Below, piece by piece: positions 43,965 through 53,228 of a stretch of DNA of 64,000 nt. The stretch is from Diplodia intermedia (lineage: Eukaryota; Ascomycota; Dothideomycetes; Botryosphaeriales; Botryosphaeriaceae), in NCBI GenBank assembly GCA_021495925.1, contig JAKEKT010000033.1, positions 124,001 through 188,000 on the forward strand. Direction: 5' to 3'. Numbering within the stretch: the first letter of the stretch is position 1; the number at the start of each line of letters is the position of its first letter. A program made the position numbers and the translations under genes. The notes under the pieces were generated by a model. The model was not told the DNA's origin. It worked only from the letters and a program-made list of their open reading frames with translations, and did no database searches.

Positions 43965-46724
43965 ATGGATTCGCCCGCCAGCATGGAGGACACGCCCATC
44001 TTCTACGTCGGCCACCATGAGACCCGCCGCAGCCATCCCGTGACGGAGCTGCTGCTGCATCAGGCCCAGGACCTCGGCGTGCGTCCACTGTCCCCCAAGC
44101 CACCACCCTCAGCTGACCCGCCCAGTATGACATGCTCACGGCCCCCATCACCAACGAGCATTTCCACAACCGCGTTCTGAAACTTCTCTCCGAGCACTTC
44201 GCTCAGCTGGAGGCCCAGTCCGCGGATCATCTTCCGCTGCCGCTGATCGCCCCTCTCACGCCGGATGACACTATTCTGACCCCCGGCGACACTATTTCCC
44301 AGCTGCTCGCTCTCTCCAGCCCGTGGATTGACCTTGCTTCGCCTGATCCTGTCATTGCTCATGTATCCCGTCAGGCCTTTACTCAGGAAGTCGCTTATGC
44401 CTCCTTCTGCGGTGTTGGCAACATCATCGTCCAGGGCCCCAAACTGCACCATGGCGCCCTTGAAGGCACCGGCGTCTCTCAATTTGCGCGTTCCATCCTG
44501 GAAGCCCTGGCTGTTGGTCCTTACATCAACATTGTGATCCTGCAGCCCATGGTTGATGACCCCAATGCGGACTTGAATGATGAGATGGGGCATCTCGCTC
44601 CCTTCGCGCGCGAAAAGTACATGAAGGCGTCAAGCTCCAAGCAAAATGCGGATGTTGACCTTTTCGGCACCTGGGACGCGTGGAATCTTATCAGAACTGT
44701 ATGTAAATACAACTCGAGGCTGTCCGTAGGTAAGAAATTAAGCCATTTACTTCATTCTCTCCCGTGCTTTCCTGCCATTTCAATGACACCTGTCTTTGGG
44801 TTCTTGGAAACGCAGTGCACCCTCCACATGAGGGTTTCCACGAGTTGCTGCTGATACGCTCCATGTAAATAGCGTTGACTTTGCCTCGTCAACTTCCTCC
44901 CATTTCTGTCCAGTCCCGGTGGTTCTCTGAACCCCTGCGCCTTCTATCCATCCCAGGCTCCGTCTTCCTTAAGAACAAAAGGAGCTATAACGTTCTGTCT
45001 ACTGCTCACCAGGCTCTCCTTACCCGCTATACTCGCCTCCGCAACACGCCGTGGTTGTTGCTCTCGGACATTGGTCCCATTCCTGGCGTTGATGACAATG
45101 AGACCATCATGACCATGTCAAACGGGCTACTCTCCGCAGAAGCTGGCTCGTTCACGCCTGGATTCAGCGCTACGCCCGAACCCACTCCTGCCGAAGCCGC
45201 CAAGGTGCCGGCTGGCAAACAAAAGCAACAGGCAGATCCCACTCCCCATCTCAGCTATATCCGCCACCTTCAAAAGAACCAGCCGCCCAAGACGCAGATC
45301 GAGCGTTTCGGCTCTGGCTACCAGGATTTTCTTCAATCCCCACTACAGCCTCTGGCCGACAATCTTGAGAGCATTACTTACGAGGTGTTTGAGAAGGATC
45401 CGGTCAAGTACGAATGGTATGAACGTGCTGTCGAACAAGCGCTGCTGGACTGGGCTGCGCAGAACAAGCAAGGCTCCGGTCCAGATGGCAAGGTTGTCGT
45501 TGCCGTCGCAGGAGCTGGTCGCGGCCCGCTTGTGACGCGCTCGCTCAATGCCTCGCGCAACTCCGGCGTGAAGATCGATATGTGGGCGGTGGAGAAAAAC
45601 CCCAACGCATACGTACTGTTGCAGCGTCACAACCGAGACTCTTGGGCCGGTCAAGTCACAGTCGTCAAGTCCGACATGCGGTCCTGGAAAGGTCCGCACC
45701 GCCCCGACAGCTCTCACGGCCACGTCGACATCTTGGTCTCCGAGCTGCTCGGCTCGTTCGCCGACAACGAACTGTCGCCAGAGTGCCTGGATGGCGTGCA
45801 GCACGTCCTCAACCCTACCCATGGAATCAGCATTCCCGCCAGCTACACGGCGCATCTCACCCCCCTCTCCGCACCCAAGCTCCACGCAGACGTCCAAAAC
45901 CGCACGCTCTCCGACCCCACCACCCCCGAGACCCCTCACGTCGTCATGCTCCACCAAGTCGACTACCTCTCCACTCTCCCCGCCACGCCAGCCACCAGCG
46001 CCCCCGCCTCCCCAGTCACCGGCAGCTACGCCGCAGCAGCCAAGAGCGGCGCGGCGGCCGCCGGCAAAGGGTCATGGGAAACCACGGCCCTGACGGCCGA
46101 CGTCCAGCTCGTGTGGGAGTTCACGCACCCGCTCCCAGACGCGGTGCTGGCGCAAGCGCGGCTGCGCGAGGGCGGCAGCGCGGCGGGCGGCGCGGGCGGC
46201 GCGACGGGCGGCGACGGGGCCAACGAGCACAACGCGCGCTTCGCGCGCATGGCGTTCCGCTGCGCCAAGCGCGGCGTGTGCCACGGCCTCGGCGGCTACT
46301 TCGAGACGGTCCTGTACACGTGCGAGGGCGAGGGCGACGGCCGGTGGGGCCGCAGGATCGAGCTGAGCACGAACCCGAACACGATCGATGAGAAGAGTCG
46401 GGATATGATCAGTTGGTTCCCGATTTATTTCCCGTTGAAGGTATGGTTGGGCCGTTTTTCTTTGTTTCTTTTGTCGCCTCCTTTGTCCTTTGTGTGAGCG
46501 TTGTTTTGGCTTGCTACGGTTTGCTAATGATTACTTGTGCGTTGTAGGAACCTATTTACGTTCCTGATGACTCGGAGATCGCGGTCAGCATGTGGCGGCA
46601 GACGGATGACCGGAAGGTCTGGTACGAGTGGCTGGTTGAGGCGTTCGTGGACGTCGGCGGCAAGAAGTTGAGGGTTGCGGTGTCGGATCTGCATTCGAGC
46701 AAGAAGAATGGCTGTCTGATGTAA
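43965..46724 (+). CDS. Type II protein arginine methyltransferase, PRMT5/Skb1/Hsl7 family
   Basis: Four exons: 43965-44078, 44126-44729, 44873-46440 and 46548-46724; introns 47, 143 and 107 bp, all in phase; 820 aa. The splices restore LLHQAQDLG/YDMLTAPITNEHFHNRV, NSRLSV/ALTLPRQLPP and WFPIYFPLK/EPIYVPDD, all conserved in this family. The N-terminal TIM-barrel region is followed by the Rossmann methyltransferase: FEKDPVKYEWYERAVEQAL, SAM-binding VVVAVAGAGRGPLV, acidic VEKNPNAY, and the double-E loop SELLGSFADNELSPECLDG. A C-terminal beta-barrel follows, with Ala/Ser/Pro-rich insertions (about 46020-46080 and 46160-46230). PRMT5 symmetrically dimethylates Sm proteins, histones and cell-cycle regulators. 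It is slightly longer than the human enzyme because of these insertions. Confidence 0.95.
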
Positions 46725-47148
46725 GGGGAAGCGTGGAGAACCAAGGCAAAGGAAGGTGGGACATGTGGCTTTCGGAAGAGAGGGAAATGGAAAAGGGCTG
46801 GAAAAAGAAAAGGTTGGTATCTGAGACTATGAAATTATCGGTTATTGTTTCGATTTTTTTTGGGATGAAAGTTTGGTCTTGGACTTTCCATTACGGAGAA
46901 AAGAGCTGATGTAATGCGGAGATACCTACAGCGTTTGGGCACGCATGTTCGGGTTGAATTTTGGTTTCGTGTCGAAGTCTCTCGTTGGTATAGTACATAC
47001 TATCCTTGATCTACTTCTTCCTCCTAAAAGAGGTGATACTGAGCAAGCGTTGAGCGGTATAGGGTCGTGATGTTTTGGGTCGAGGAAAATGCTGTCAGCA
47101 TAGCAAGCGGATTACGTGGAACCAAAGACTAAATAGAGGAAAGGTAAA
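46725..47148. other. Intergenic spacer after PRMT5 gene
   Basis: Contains the PRMT5 3' flank, purine-rich at 46736-46815 with a T run near 46853-46861. No ORF was seen. The sequence changes abruptly from AT-rich to GC-rich at about 47149, where a BTB relic begins. Confidence 0.5.
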
Positions 47149-47564
47149 GACGCCGTCGCGCAGACGCTCGTCGCGTCCGTCGCGCGGGACGCCTACACGG
47201 GCCTCGGCCCGGCGCCGAGCCCTTCCACGCTGACCTTCGTGTACGACAACAGCGCCGAGGCGTCGCGCATCCGCGCGCTCGCGATCGACGTGGCCGTCGT
47301 GACGTGGGAGACGGCCGCGCTGAAGGACATGGCGGCGGGGCTGCCGGTGGAGATCGTGAACGATTTGTTCGTCGCCGCGACCGAGTACTGGCGGGGGGAG
47401 ACGGTGAGCCAGGGGGGAAGCATGTCGTGTACTTTGAGGGCGCGGTGCATGCGTATGATGTCGAGGGCAGGTCGAGGGAGGAGCTCGAAACACCGGCGCT
47501 GACGGCGCCGGTGTGCTGCCATCCTAAGAGGCTTTGTCGTGGATGCGGTTTCTGCGATGAGTGA
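47149..47564 (+). pseudogene. 5'-truncated, frameshifted BTB-family paralog
   Basis: The frame from 47149 (DAVAQTLVASVARDAYTG, then STLTFVYDNSAEASRIRALA) lines up with the C-terminal half of the BTB gene at 48334 (DAVTQQLLAFL ... DTLQYVYDNTMESASLRDLA). MAAGLPVEIVNDLFVA matches the gene at 50816 (VEEFPVEIVRDLAK). The BTB domain itself is missing; upstream sequence is AT-rich and non-coding. After a run of six G (47412-47417) the protein-like sequence continues in another frame (HVVYFEGAVHAYDVEGRSRE), ending Cys-rich (CCHPKRLCRGCGFC) like the tail of the gene at 53229. So the copy is both truncated and shifted. Confidence 0.6.
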
Positions 47565-48333
47565 TCATGCGTGGTAGATGACTGAAGAGCCAGAAGCTGG
47601 CTTGGAGAGTATGAGAAGTTCTTTTGTTTTTGTTGTGTTCTGTCACAGAAATCATCAAGTGTAAGAAATGTTGGAAGAAAAAAAAAACAGAAGTACCGAT
47701 AAGATCATTTCCCCATCTTTGACCCGCCAGTGAAGTGCCTCGTGAAACTAAAACTAATGGAACCTGTCTCTCCGCCCGCGCTAAAGAAATGCTGTTTACA
47801 GTTGGGCACTACTATAAGACGTTTCACGGTGTTTCACCTCAATTCGGCAATAGCTACTACTGTTATCTTCCCTCCCATTGCTCGAGTAGGATAGCAAACA
47901 GGCAAAGACTAGCAAATAGATACAGGTAGCCGCGTTTGTTTATTTGCTTTGCCTTGGTGGCGACCACTTTCTTTGTTCGATCGTTCGATCAAAGCAAACA
48001 AATATTGTCAAGTGGCTATATTTTCACTATCTTGTTCCTAGGCGTCGAAATGCTCTAATATGTAAAATAATACTATACATCCCCACGACCTCTCCTCGCC
48101 ATAGAAAGGGCAGTCATGACCAAGAATGGGGTTCCAGGCATCCCATTTCTTGGTCATGACTGCCTGGAATCCTATGTGTTCATACAACTTCCATTAACAA
48201 CGCCCACCACAATGTCATTGTTTATATACATCTGCAGAGATTTCATCCTATATACACACAGTCCACTCCACGAGGAAACTTTCTCCCTACACCTTCCACT
48301 ACTCTTCAGTGCTCACCAAGGAACTTAGCCAAC
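47565..48333. other. Intergenic spacer with hairpin and BTB-1 promoter
   Basis: AT-rich spacer; contains the inverted repeat at 48108-48165. A tandem TTCGATCG/TTCGATC motif lies near 47984-47998. No ORF is supported. Confidence 0.5.
48108..48165 (+). repeat. Inverted-repeat hairpin upstream of first BTB gene
   Basis: Arms 48109-48126 and 48147-48164 (GGCAGTCATGACCAAGAA and its complement) are an exact 18 bp match. A one-base bulge and TGGG/CCCA extend the stem around an 11-base loop (48131-48141). The loop itself contains TTCCAGGCA, complementary to TGCCTGGAA at 48161-48169, so two alternative foldings exist. It lies about 170 bp before the ATG at 48334. Confidence 0.8.
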
Positions 48334-49074
48334 ATGGCTCCGATCCCTTACCAGCAACTGACCAGCCCGATGGCTACCATCGAAGTCGGGACTGATGAAG
48401 ACAAAGTCGTCTTCCATGTCCACAAAGAGATACTCACGAGCAACAGTCCGTTCTTCAACAATGCCTTGAACGGGGGCTTTATGGAGGCCAGGCTCGGCCT
48501 CGTACCTCTTCCCGACGATGACCCCGACATCGTCTACCGCATGATCAACTGGCTGTACACCCACGAGGTGGATGACCGGAACGATGTGCGCGAGCCGATG
48601 GCCGGCTCCACCCCCAAGGACGACAGCGGCAGCGAGAACGACGAAGAGAACGACTCTCGTGGATCGCGCGCCGAGGAAGAAGAAGATGGCCAGCCCGCTG
48701 CTGCCAGCGCCTCCGCCGGCCCCAACGCCCTTTTCAAGCTCTGGATCATGGCGGACAAGTTCATGATGCCAGAGCTGATGGATGCCGTGACGCAGCAGCT
48801 TCTCGCCTTCCTCAATACGCAGCAGCTCCACGCTCTTCATGGCACCGAGAGCTCGGTCAACTGCGACCCGGTTCCAAGCGTCGACACGCTCCAGTACGTG
48901 TACGACAACACCATGGAGTCGGCCTCGCTGCGGGACCTGGCCATCCTCATCGCCGTCATGACGTGGAAGATGGGGTCCTGGAGCGAGGAGTACCGCAAGG
49001 ACATGCTGGAGACGCTGACGCCGGAGGTCTGGCAGGCGTTGCTGATGGCGAGCCTGGACGCCGGCCGGCGTTAA
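48334..49074 (+). CDS. BTB/POZ-domain protein 1
   Basis: Single exon, 246 aa, ATG in good context. The BTB fold is visible in MATIEVGTDEDKVVFHVHKE, ILTSNSPFFNNALNGGFMEA and DDDPDIVYRMINWLYTHEV. An acidic Ser/Asp/Glu insertion (GSENDEENDSRGSRAEEEED, about residues 105-125) separates it from LFKLWIMADKFMMPELMDAV, the helical continuation after a fungal BTB. A C-terminal segment (DTLQYVYDNTMESASLRDLA) is shared with the relic at 47149 and the paralogs downstream. BTB domains dimerise and often recruit Cullin-3 ubiquitin ligases, but these short fungal proteins have no second domain and no known function. Unlike the other two paralogs it has no intron before the BTB region. Confidence 0.85.
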   Translation: MAPIPYQQLTSPMATIEVGTDEDKVVFHVHKEILTSNSPFFNNALNGGFMEARLGLVPLPDDDPDIVYRMINWLYTHEVDDRNDVREPMAGSTPKDDSGSENDEENDSRGSRAEEEEDGQPAAASASAGPNALFKLWIMADKFMMPELMDAVTQQLLAFLNTQQLHALHGTESSVNCDPVPSVDTLQYVYDNTMESASLRDLAILIAVMTWKMGSWSEEYRKDMLETLTPEVWQALLMASLDAGRR

Positions 49075-49575
49075 GTACGACTGATGGCGACCACGACAAG
49101 TCTCCTACCTGCCAAGCGCAAAAGGTCCAAGCCACCATTGAGAGCCCAGATTGTAAGTGTTTTAGTCCCGGTTTGCTTTACTTGAAATTGAGTCCCCTTT
49201 TTGAATTGTTCAATCTTTGATATAAGATCTACTACTCCCCGCTGACATGCCTTGCCCCTCATCTTACCGCGTTGGGTAAAATGACCTGCTACGCCTCCTT
49301 CTTGCTGAATGCTGATGTTTCTCTTCTGTGCTGTTCCAGGGTATCTGACTTGTTGTTTGCCCAGGGCCGAGTCACATCGCGTGAACTTGCGACTACTCAC
49401 TCCCAAGTCTGCTACAGCATCGCTGTTGCTAGATGATGACCGGCGCCTGTCACCGTCGTCAGTGTCGAGCGCGATGATGCTCGCTGCCGGGCCAGCATAG
49501 GGGCTTCAACGCCGTTGAACTACGAGTCTCATATCGAGTAGGGGTGTCGGGGAGACCCGAAGTCACGTCCAGAGT

Positions 49576-50250
49576 TTATGCTCCTCTACGCAGGGCCAAG
49601 TCGCAGAAGACGAGGATGGTGGTGACGGCGTGGCAGTTGGCGAAGACGTCGTGGACGAGCCCGAGCGCGTGGGCGAGACTCGCCAGCTCGGCGTCCGTGT
49701 TGCTCTCAATTTCGGCGGGCAGCTCGAAGCCGCGGCGCGCTCAGAAGCGGTCGTTGGGCGTGAGTCGGTAGACGACCGAGCAGGAACACCACTCCTCTGC
49801 CTTCAGGCTTCCTAAGAGTTTTCGCCCAGGACATCCGTCACGGTCAGCTATGGTAGCTTATTCCAAGTGCCAAAATGCTATAATAGGTAAGGGCATGTAC
49901 CACACGGACAAGCAAACCGACCAAGCCATCTCGGACGAGCCCGACGGGAACGAGTCCTGCTCCGACGATGGTTGGATGCAGTTCAGGCTCACGCTTGATG
50001 GGGACGACGTGCTCTTCACATCATCTGATTCTGGCGTCCATGATGCCTTACCGATTTTGAAATCGTTGAATGTCAGGCAAGACTCAATGCGTCCATACTC
50101 TTCCCATTCATCCGTGTCAAAGGATGATTCCTCGTCATTCTCGTCATTACTCGCAGGGTGGCTCTCTTCATCTTTCTCGTCGTGGCTCTAGTTGTGGCTC
50201 TCTTCGCCGTTCTCATCGTGGCCCTCTTGACCTGCTGGAACCGCGGTCCG
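49576..50250 (-). pseudogene. Degenerate minus-strand gene with in-frame stops, family unknown
   Basis: Two protein-like minus-strand stretches occur. The first (50250-49858) has three imperfect acidic repeats, GHDENGEESHN, SHDEKDEESHPA and SNDENDEESS, interrupted by an in-frame TAG at 50190-50188, followed by FDTDEWEEYGRIESCLTFND. The second (about 49815-49576) reads AEEWCSCSVVYRLTPNDRF, then an in-frame TGA at 49743-49741, then ARRGFELPAEIESNTDAELA and SLAHALGLVHDVFANCHAVT. GC-rich third positions and coherent composition on both sides of each stop suggest decayed coding sequence. I recognise no family; the two parts may be one gene or two. Confidence 0.35.
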
Positions 50251-50528
50251 TATCCGGATTGTTGATAACTTGCAAGTCATAAGTGTGTGACTTACAAGAG
50301 TAGCCAAGGAAAATATAAAATGTTGAAAACTCTCGCTTTTTGGACAGCCGTTCAAGTCGATCGTGATGCTAAAATATGAGGTCAAATCCATAGAAAACCA
50401 AGTGGACGATATTTCCACAGTCTCTCTCGATAACAGTGGATGATACATACCACCTGCTGCAGGATTTCGAACAGCTGATACCGTGTGAACTGTGCGCTGT
50501 CTACCTGTAGACTTAAGTGACACCTGGG

Positions 50529-50815
50529 TGATGCACCAATCACGTGCACGATGCACCTGCTCTTGCAGGCGCCCAAGCGCGCCCTTATCCGCAAAGCCAT
50601 AGCTTGGGCCGTAGATGATCCGCCTGCCGGAGTTACTACGTCAGCGTGCCCTCTCCACCTGAGCACAACGATCCTTCCCTCCACCATCCTTCGCCTCACC
50701 CTCTGCCGGGCGCAACGTCCTTCGAGCCACCTTTCGTCGGCGATAGCTACACAGGAGGGCGTGTCACACTACCAGTAGCAAGCTACCGCGGCTTGCAATT
50801 TCGCCCCTCCTCAAC
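50529..50815 (+). repeat. BTB upstream-region duplicate, copy 1 (before BTB-2)
   Basis: CCAATCACGTGCA at 50535-50547, ATCCTTCGCCTCACC near 50690, GGGCGCAAC near 50709, CACCTTTCGTCGGCG near 50728 and GAGGGCGTGTCAC near 50755 recur in the same order at 52135-52480. The shared block includes a CCAAT box overlapping an E-box (CACGTG). Confidence 0.65.
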
Positions 50816-51641
50816 ATGGCTTCACCTTCTGCTGGCTCCAACAAGTTCCACCCTCCAGAGATGCATTCCGGCGAGCTCCCTGTCGAGTAAGCCGCTTTCC
50901 CAGCTGTACTGCACCCTGAAGCCCCACTGACAGCTTACTAGATGCCTATCGGGCCGGATGGCTACCATCAAAGTCGGCAAGCAGCCTGTGACGTTCAATA
51001 TCCATGAGGGTCTTCTATGCCATTACAGCGCCTTCTTCCGCGCCGCACTACGCGGTGGTTTCAAAGAGGCCACATCCCTGGAGGTTTCTCTCCAGGAAGA
51101 TGATCCGGAGATCGCCGATCAAGCCTTTCATTGGCTGTACAGCGGTCACATCACCAACAACTGGGGCATCTTTACAGACATGATGTATGACATCTATGAT
51201 ATTAACAACGAATTCTACGACGGGGAAATATTCAACCTAGTTCACCTCTGGATCCTAGGCGACAAGGTGCAAATGCCTGCGCTGCAGAATGCCGTCATGC
51301 GCGTGCTTGTTGAACGGGTGAAGATGGTCGAGCAAAACTTCACATTCTTCTCCAGTGCCGGTCTCCTCAAGCACGTCTACGCCAACACGCTTCGCTCGTC
51401 ACCGTTGCGTAGGCTCATCATCGACATGGCTCTTCTCACCGGCCAGGAGGACGCCTTTTCCAGGCTCATGGATGTCGAGGAATTTCCCGTCGAGATAGTT
51501 CGCGATCTGGCAAAAACGTCATTTATCTTCATGAAGTTGGCCGAGGACGGGTACACGTTGAACGCGTACGAGCATCTGTGTGAGTGCTGGAATCTTTACG
51601 TGGTTGGTACGACAGTCCGCGGGGAGGACCTTTTCCCGTAG
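50816..51641 (+). CDS. BTB/POZ-domain protein 2
   Basis: Exon 1 50816-50886 (MASPSAGSNKFHPPEMHSGE, then LPVE), intron 50887-50941 (GTAAGC...TTACTAG, 55 bp), exon 2 50942-51641; 256 aa. The intron position and phase match BTB-3 (ECLSGRMATIKVG against ACFLGQIVTIEVG), so the two genes are clear paralogs. BTB region: VTFNIHEGLLCHYSAFFRAA, LRGGFKEATSLEVSLQEDDP and AFHWLYSGHI. Then IFNLVHLWILGDKVQMPALQ, HVYANTLRSSPLRRLIIDMA and FPVEIVRDLAKTSF. The acidic insertion seen in the other paralogs is replaced by a short Asp/Tyr-rich segment. Function unknown; dimerisation through BTB is expected. Confidence 0.82.
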
Positions 51642-52534
51642 TCGCCCGCGTAATTCGACTTCTTCGGTCTCTACAGGCCGGATTGTCGTTACGGCGACGA
51701 TGGCTTTGGAAGTGCGGGTTAAGGGTGCCGTCTGCTTTCAGTTTCTGTTATTGCACAACAGAGAGTTGCATGTCGGGGGTTCTCACACTTGCTGCACTTG
51801 CTGCCAGGATACAAAAGTGTTTCTGCTCCAGTTCATAGGAATTTCCGAGTAGAACAAAACTCCGAAGATATCTCAGAGTCCAGTGATACAAGCACTGTTC
51901 AAAAGACAGTTGGTGTTGTGTCCTTTCAAACTTCCCGAAAAGGTCTTTGCACAACAACAAACAACAGTCTCATAAGGGGGGCTTTCTTTTCTCATTTCTC
52001 CATACATGCTAGAACATTCCAAGTAGTCAAATGAATGCGAAAGCAAAAGTAAACAAAATCCGACAAGGTTGACCCAGCTCATGCCGAGGCGTCCGAGCCT
52101 GCCCAATCATCCCAAAGTGAAGCTTTCCGTACCGCCAATCACGTGCATGAGTTACCTGCCCCCAGGGGCACCCAGGTGCGTTGATGGTGCGGGTCCGATG
52201 GTGAGGAGGTGGTGTAGGTGTCGTATCGCTGAGCGGAAGAAGCAGTGAAATAACCCCCTGTCAATCACTCCTGCCAACAGCGTCCCTTACCCGTGCAGGC
52301 ACAGCATGAGCCGCAGATGAGCGACCGCCTCCGAGCAGCTATATCTGAGTCTCTCCGCGCCCGCACTCCCAAATTCTTTCATCCACCGTCCTTCGCCTCA
52401 CTCCGCGTCTCCACTGCTGGGCGCAACATCCAACCCACCTGTCGTCGGCGGCAGCCCGACCTACAGAGAGGGAGCGCGTCACATCCATCCGCTGCCCAAA
52501 ACCATAAGCTTGAAGCTGTGAGCCTCACTTCAAG
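51642..52534. other. Spacer after BTB-2 including duplicated upstream region
   Basis: The first 450 bp show no supportable gene. From about 52135 the sequence resembles the BTB-2 upstream region and is annotated as copy 2. Confidence 0.5.
52131..52534 (+). repeat. BTB upstream-region duplicate, copy 2 (before relic at 52535)
   Basis: CGCCAATCACGTGCATGA at 52133-52150, CGTCCTTCGCCTCACTC near 52388, CTGGGCGCAAC near 52417, CACCTGTCGTCGGCGG near 52437 and GAGGGAGCGCGTCAC near 52467 match the block before BTB-2. AGCCGCAGATGA at 52311-52322 also recurs at 53091-53102 before BTB-3, suggesting serial duplication. Confidence 0.65.
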
Positions 52535-52842
52535 ATGGCAGATTCAGATCATGAGTAAGTTCACCTGAGTCACCCACCCGCGCGCTTGATCGAGGACTTC
52601 GACACTGACATGTAAGCGTGTCTACCAGCCACGACAACAACAACCAAAAAAAAAACAACTCCCCAGTTCGAACCACGCCACGAGCACGCTTACCACCCAC
52701 CACCAAGACCAGAGGCAAAAAAGGCAAAAAACTATATGAGCTTGCTCAACCCGAGGGAAGCGTGCTATATAGAAACAGGCTCTTTGAGAACCGCCTGTTT
52801 TTTCCCGTTACACCCACCCGACCGTACCCTAGTCTCACCTAG
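52535..52842 (+). pseudogene. Possible truncated BTB paralog or small spliced gene
   Basis: ATG at 52535 (MADSDHD after splicing), GTAAGT donor at 52555, acceptor at 52615-52616 (CACTGACATGTAAG), then VSTSHDNNNQKKNNSPVRTT and a stop at 52840-52842; about 81 aa. The first exon is a short exon ending in phase 2, as in BTB-3 (MGP-GA), and it follows a duplicated BTB upstream region. The BTB domain is absent. The best reading is a relic that kept the promoter and first exon while the body was lost. A new short gene is the alternative. Confidence 0.35.
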
Positions 52843-53228
52843 GGCGCCCACGCTCCTAACTGTCGTCGGTAGAAGAATCCTAAACCCAGAGGGAACGGTT
52901 CCGCTCGGACTCAGCTAGTCGTCGCTTGGACGGGTCATTAATGGGGACTTCAACTTTGTTAATTATATAGCCAAACCCAGGCGATGGCTGCAAGTCCCCG
53001 TCACCCCTCGTCTTGACTCACATGCATGCTTCACCTTCCCGTTCCCGCAGTCACCCAGACGGCTTCCTTAGCCGTGCCACACGGCACAAGCCGCAGATGA
53101 CCCGCTGAGCACCACAAACCTTTCCTCCACTAACATTCTCCTCCGCTCCTCTACAAGACCTCCGCGCCACTTACTGCCTGCTGTGATCTACGACCGCTAC
53201 CAGCAGCATCGCCAGTGCCACCTCAATC
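52843..53228. other. Spacer before BTB-3
   Basis: Upstream region of BTB-3 with the shared AGCCGCAGATGA segment near 53091 and pyrimidine-rich leader at 53118-53165. No gene is seen. Confidence 0.5.

Larger units (their letters stand above)
49075..50815. other. Spacer between BTB-1 and BTB-2 with degenerate minus-strand gene
   Basis: Contains the broken minus-strand gene at 49576-50250 and, from about 50530, an upstream region of BTB-2 that recurs before 52535. The remainder shows no supportable ORF. Confidence 0.45.
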
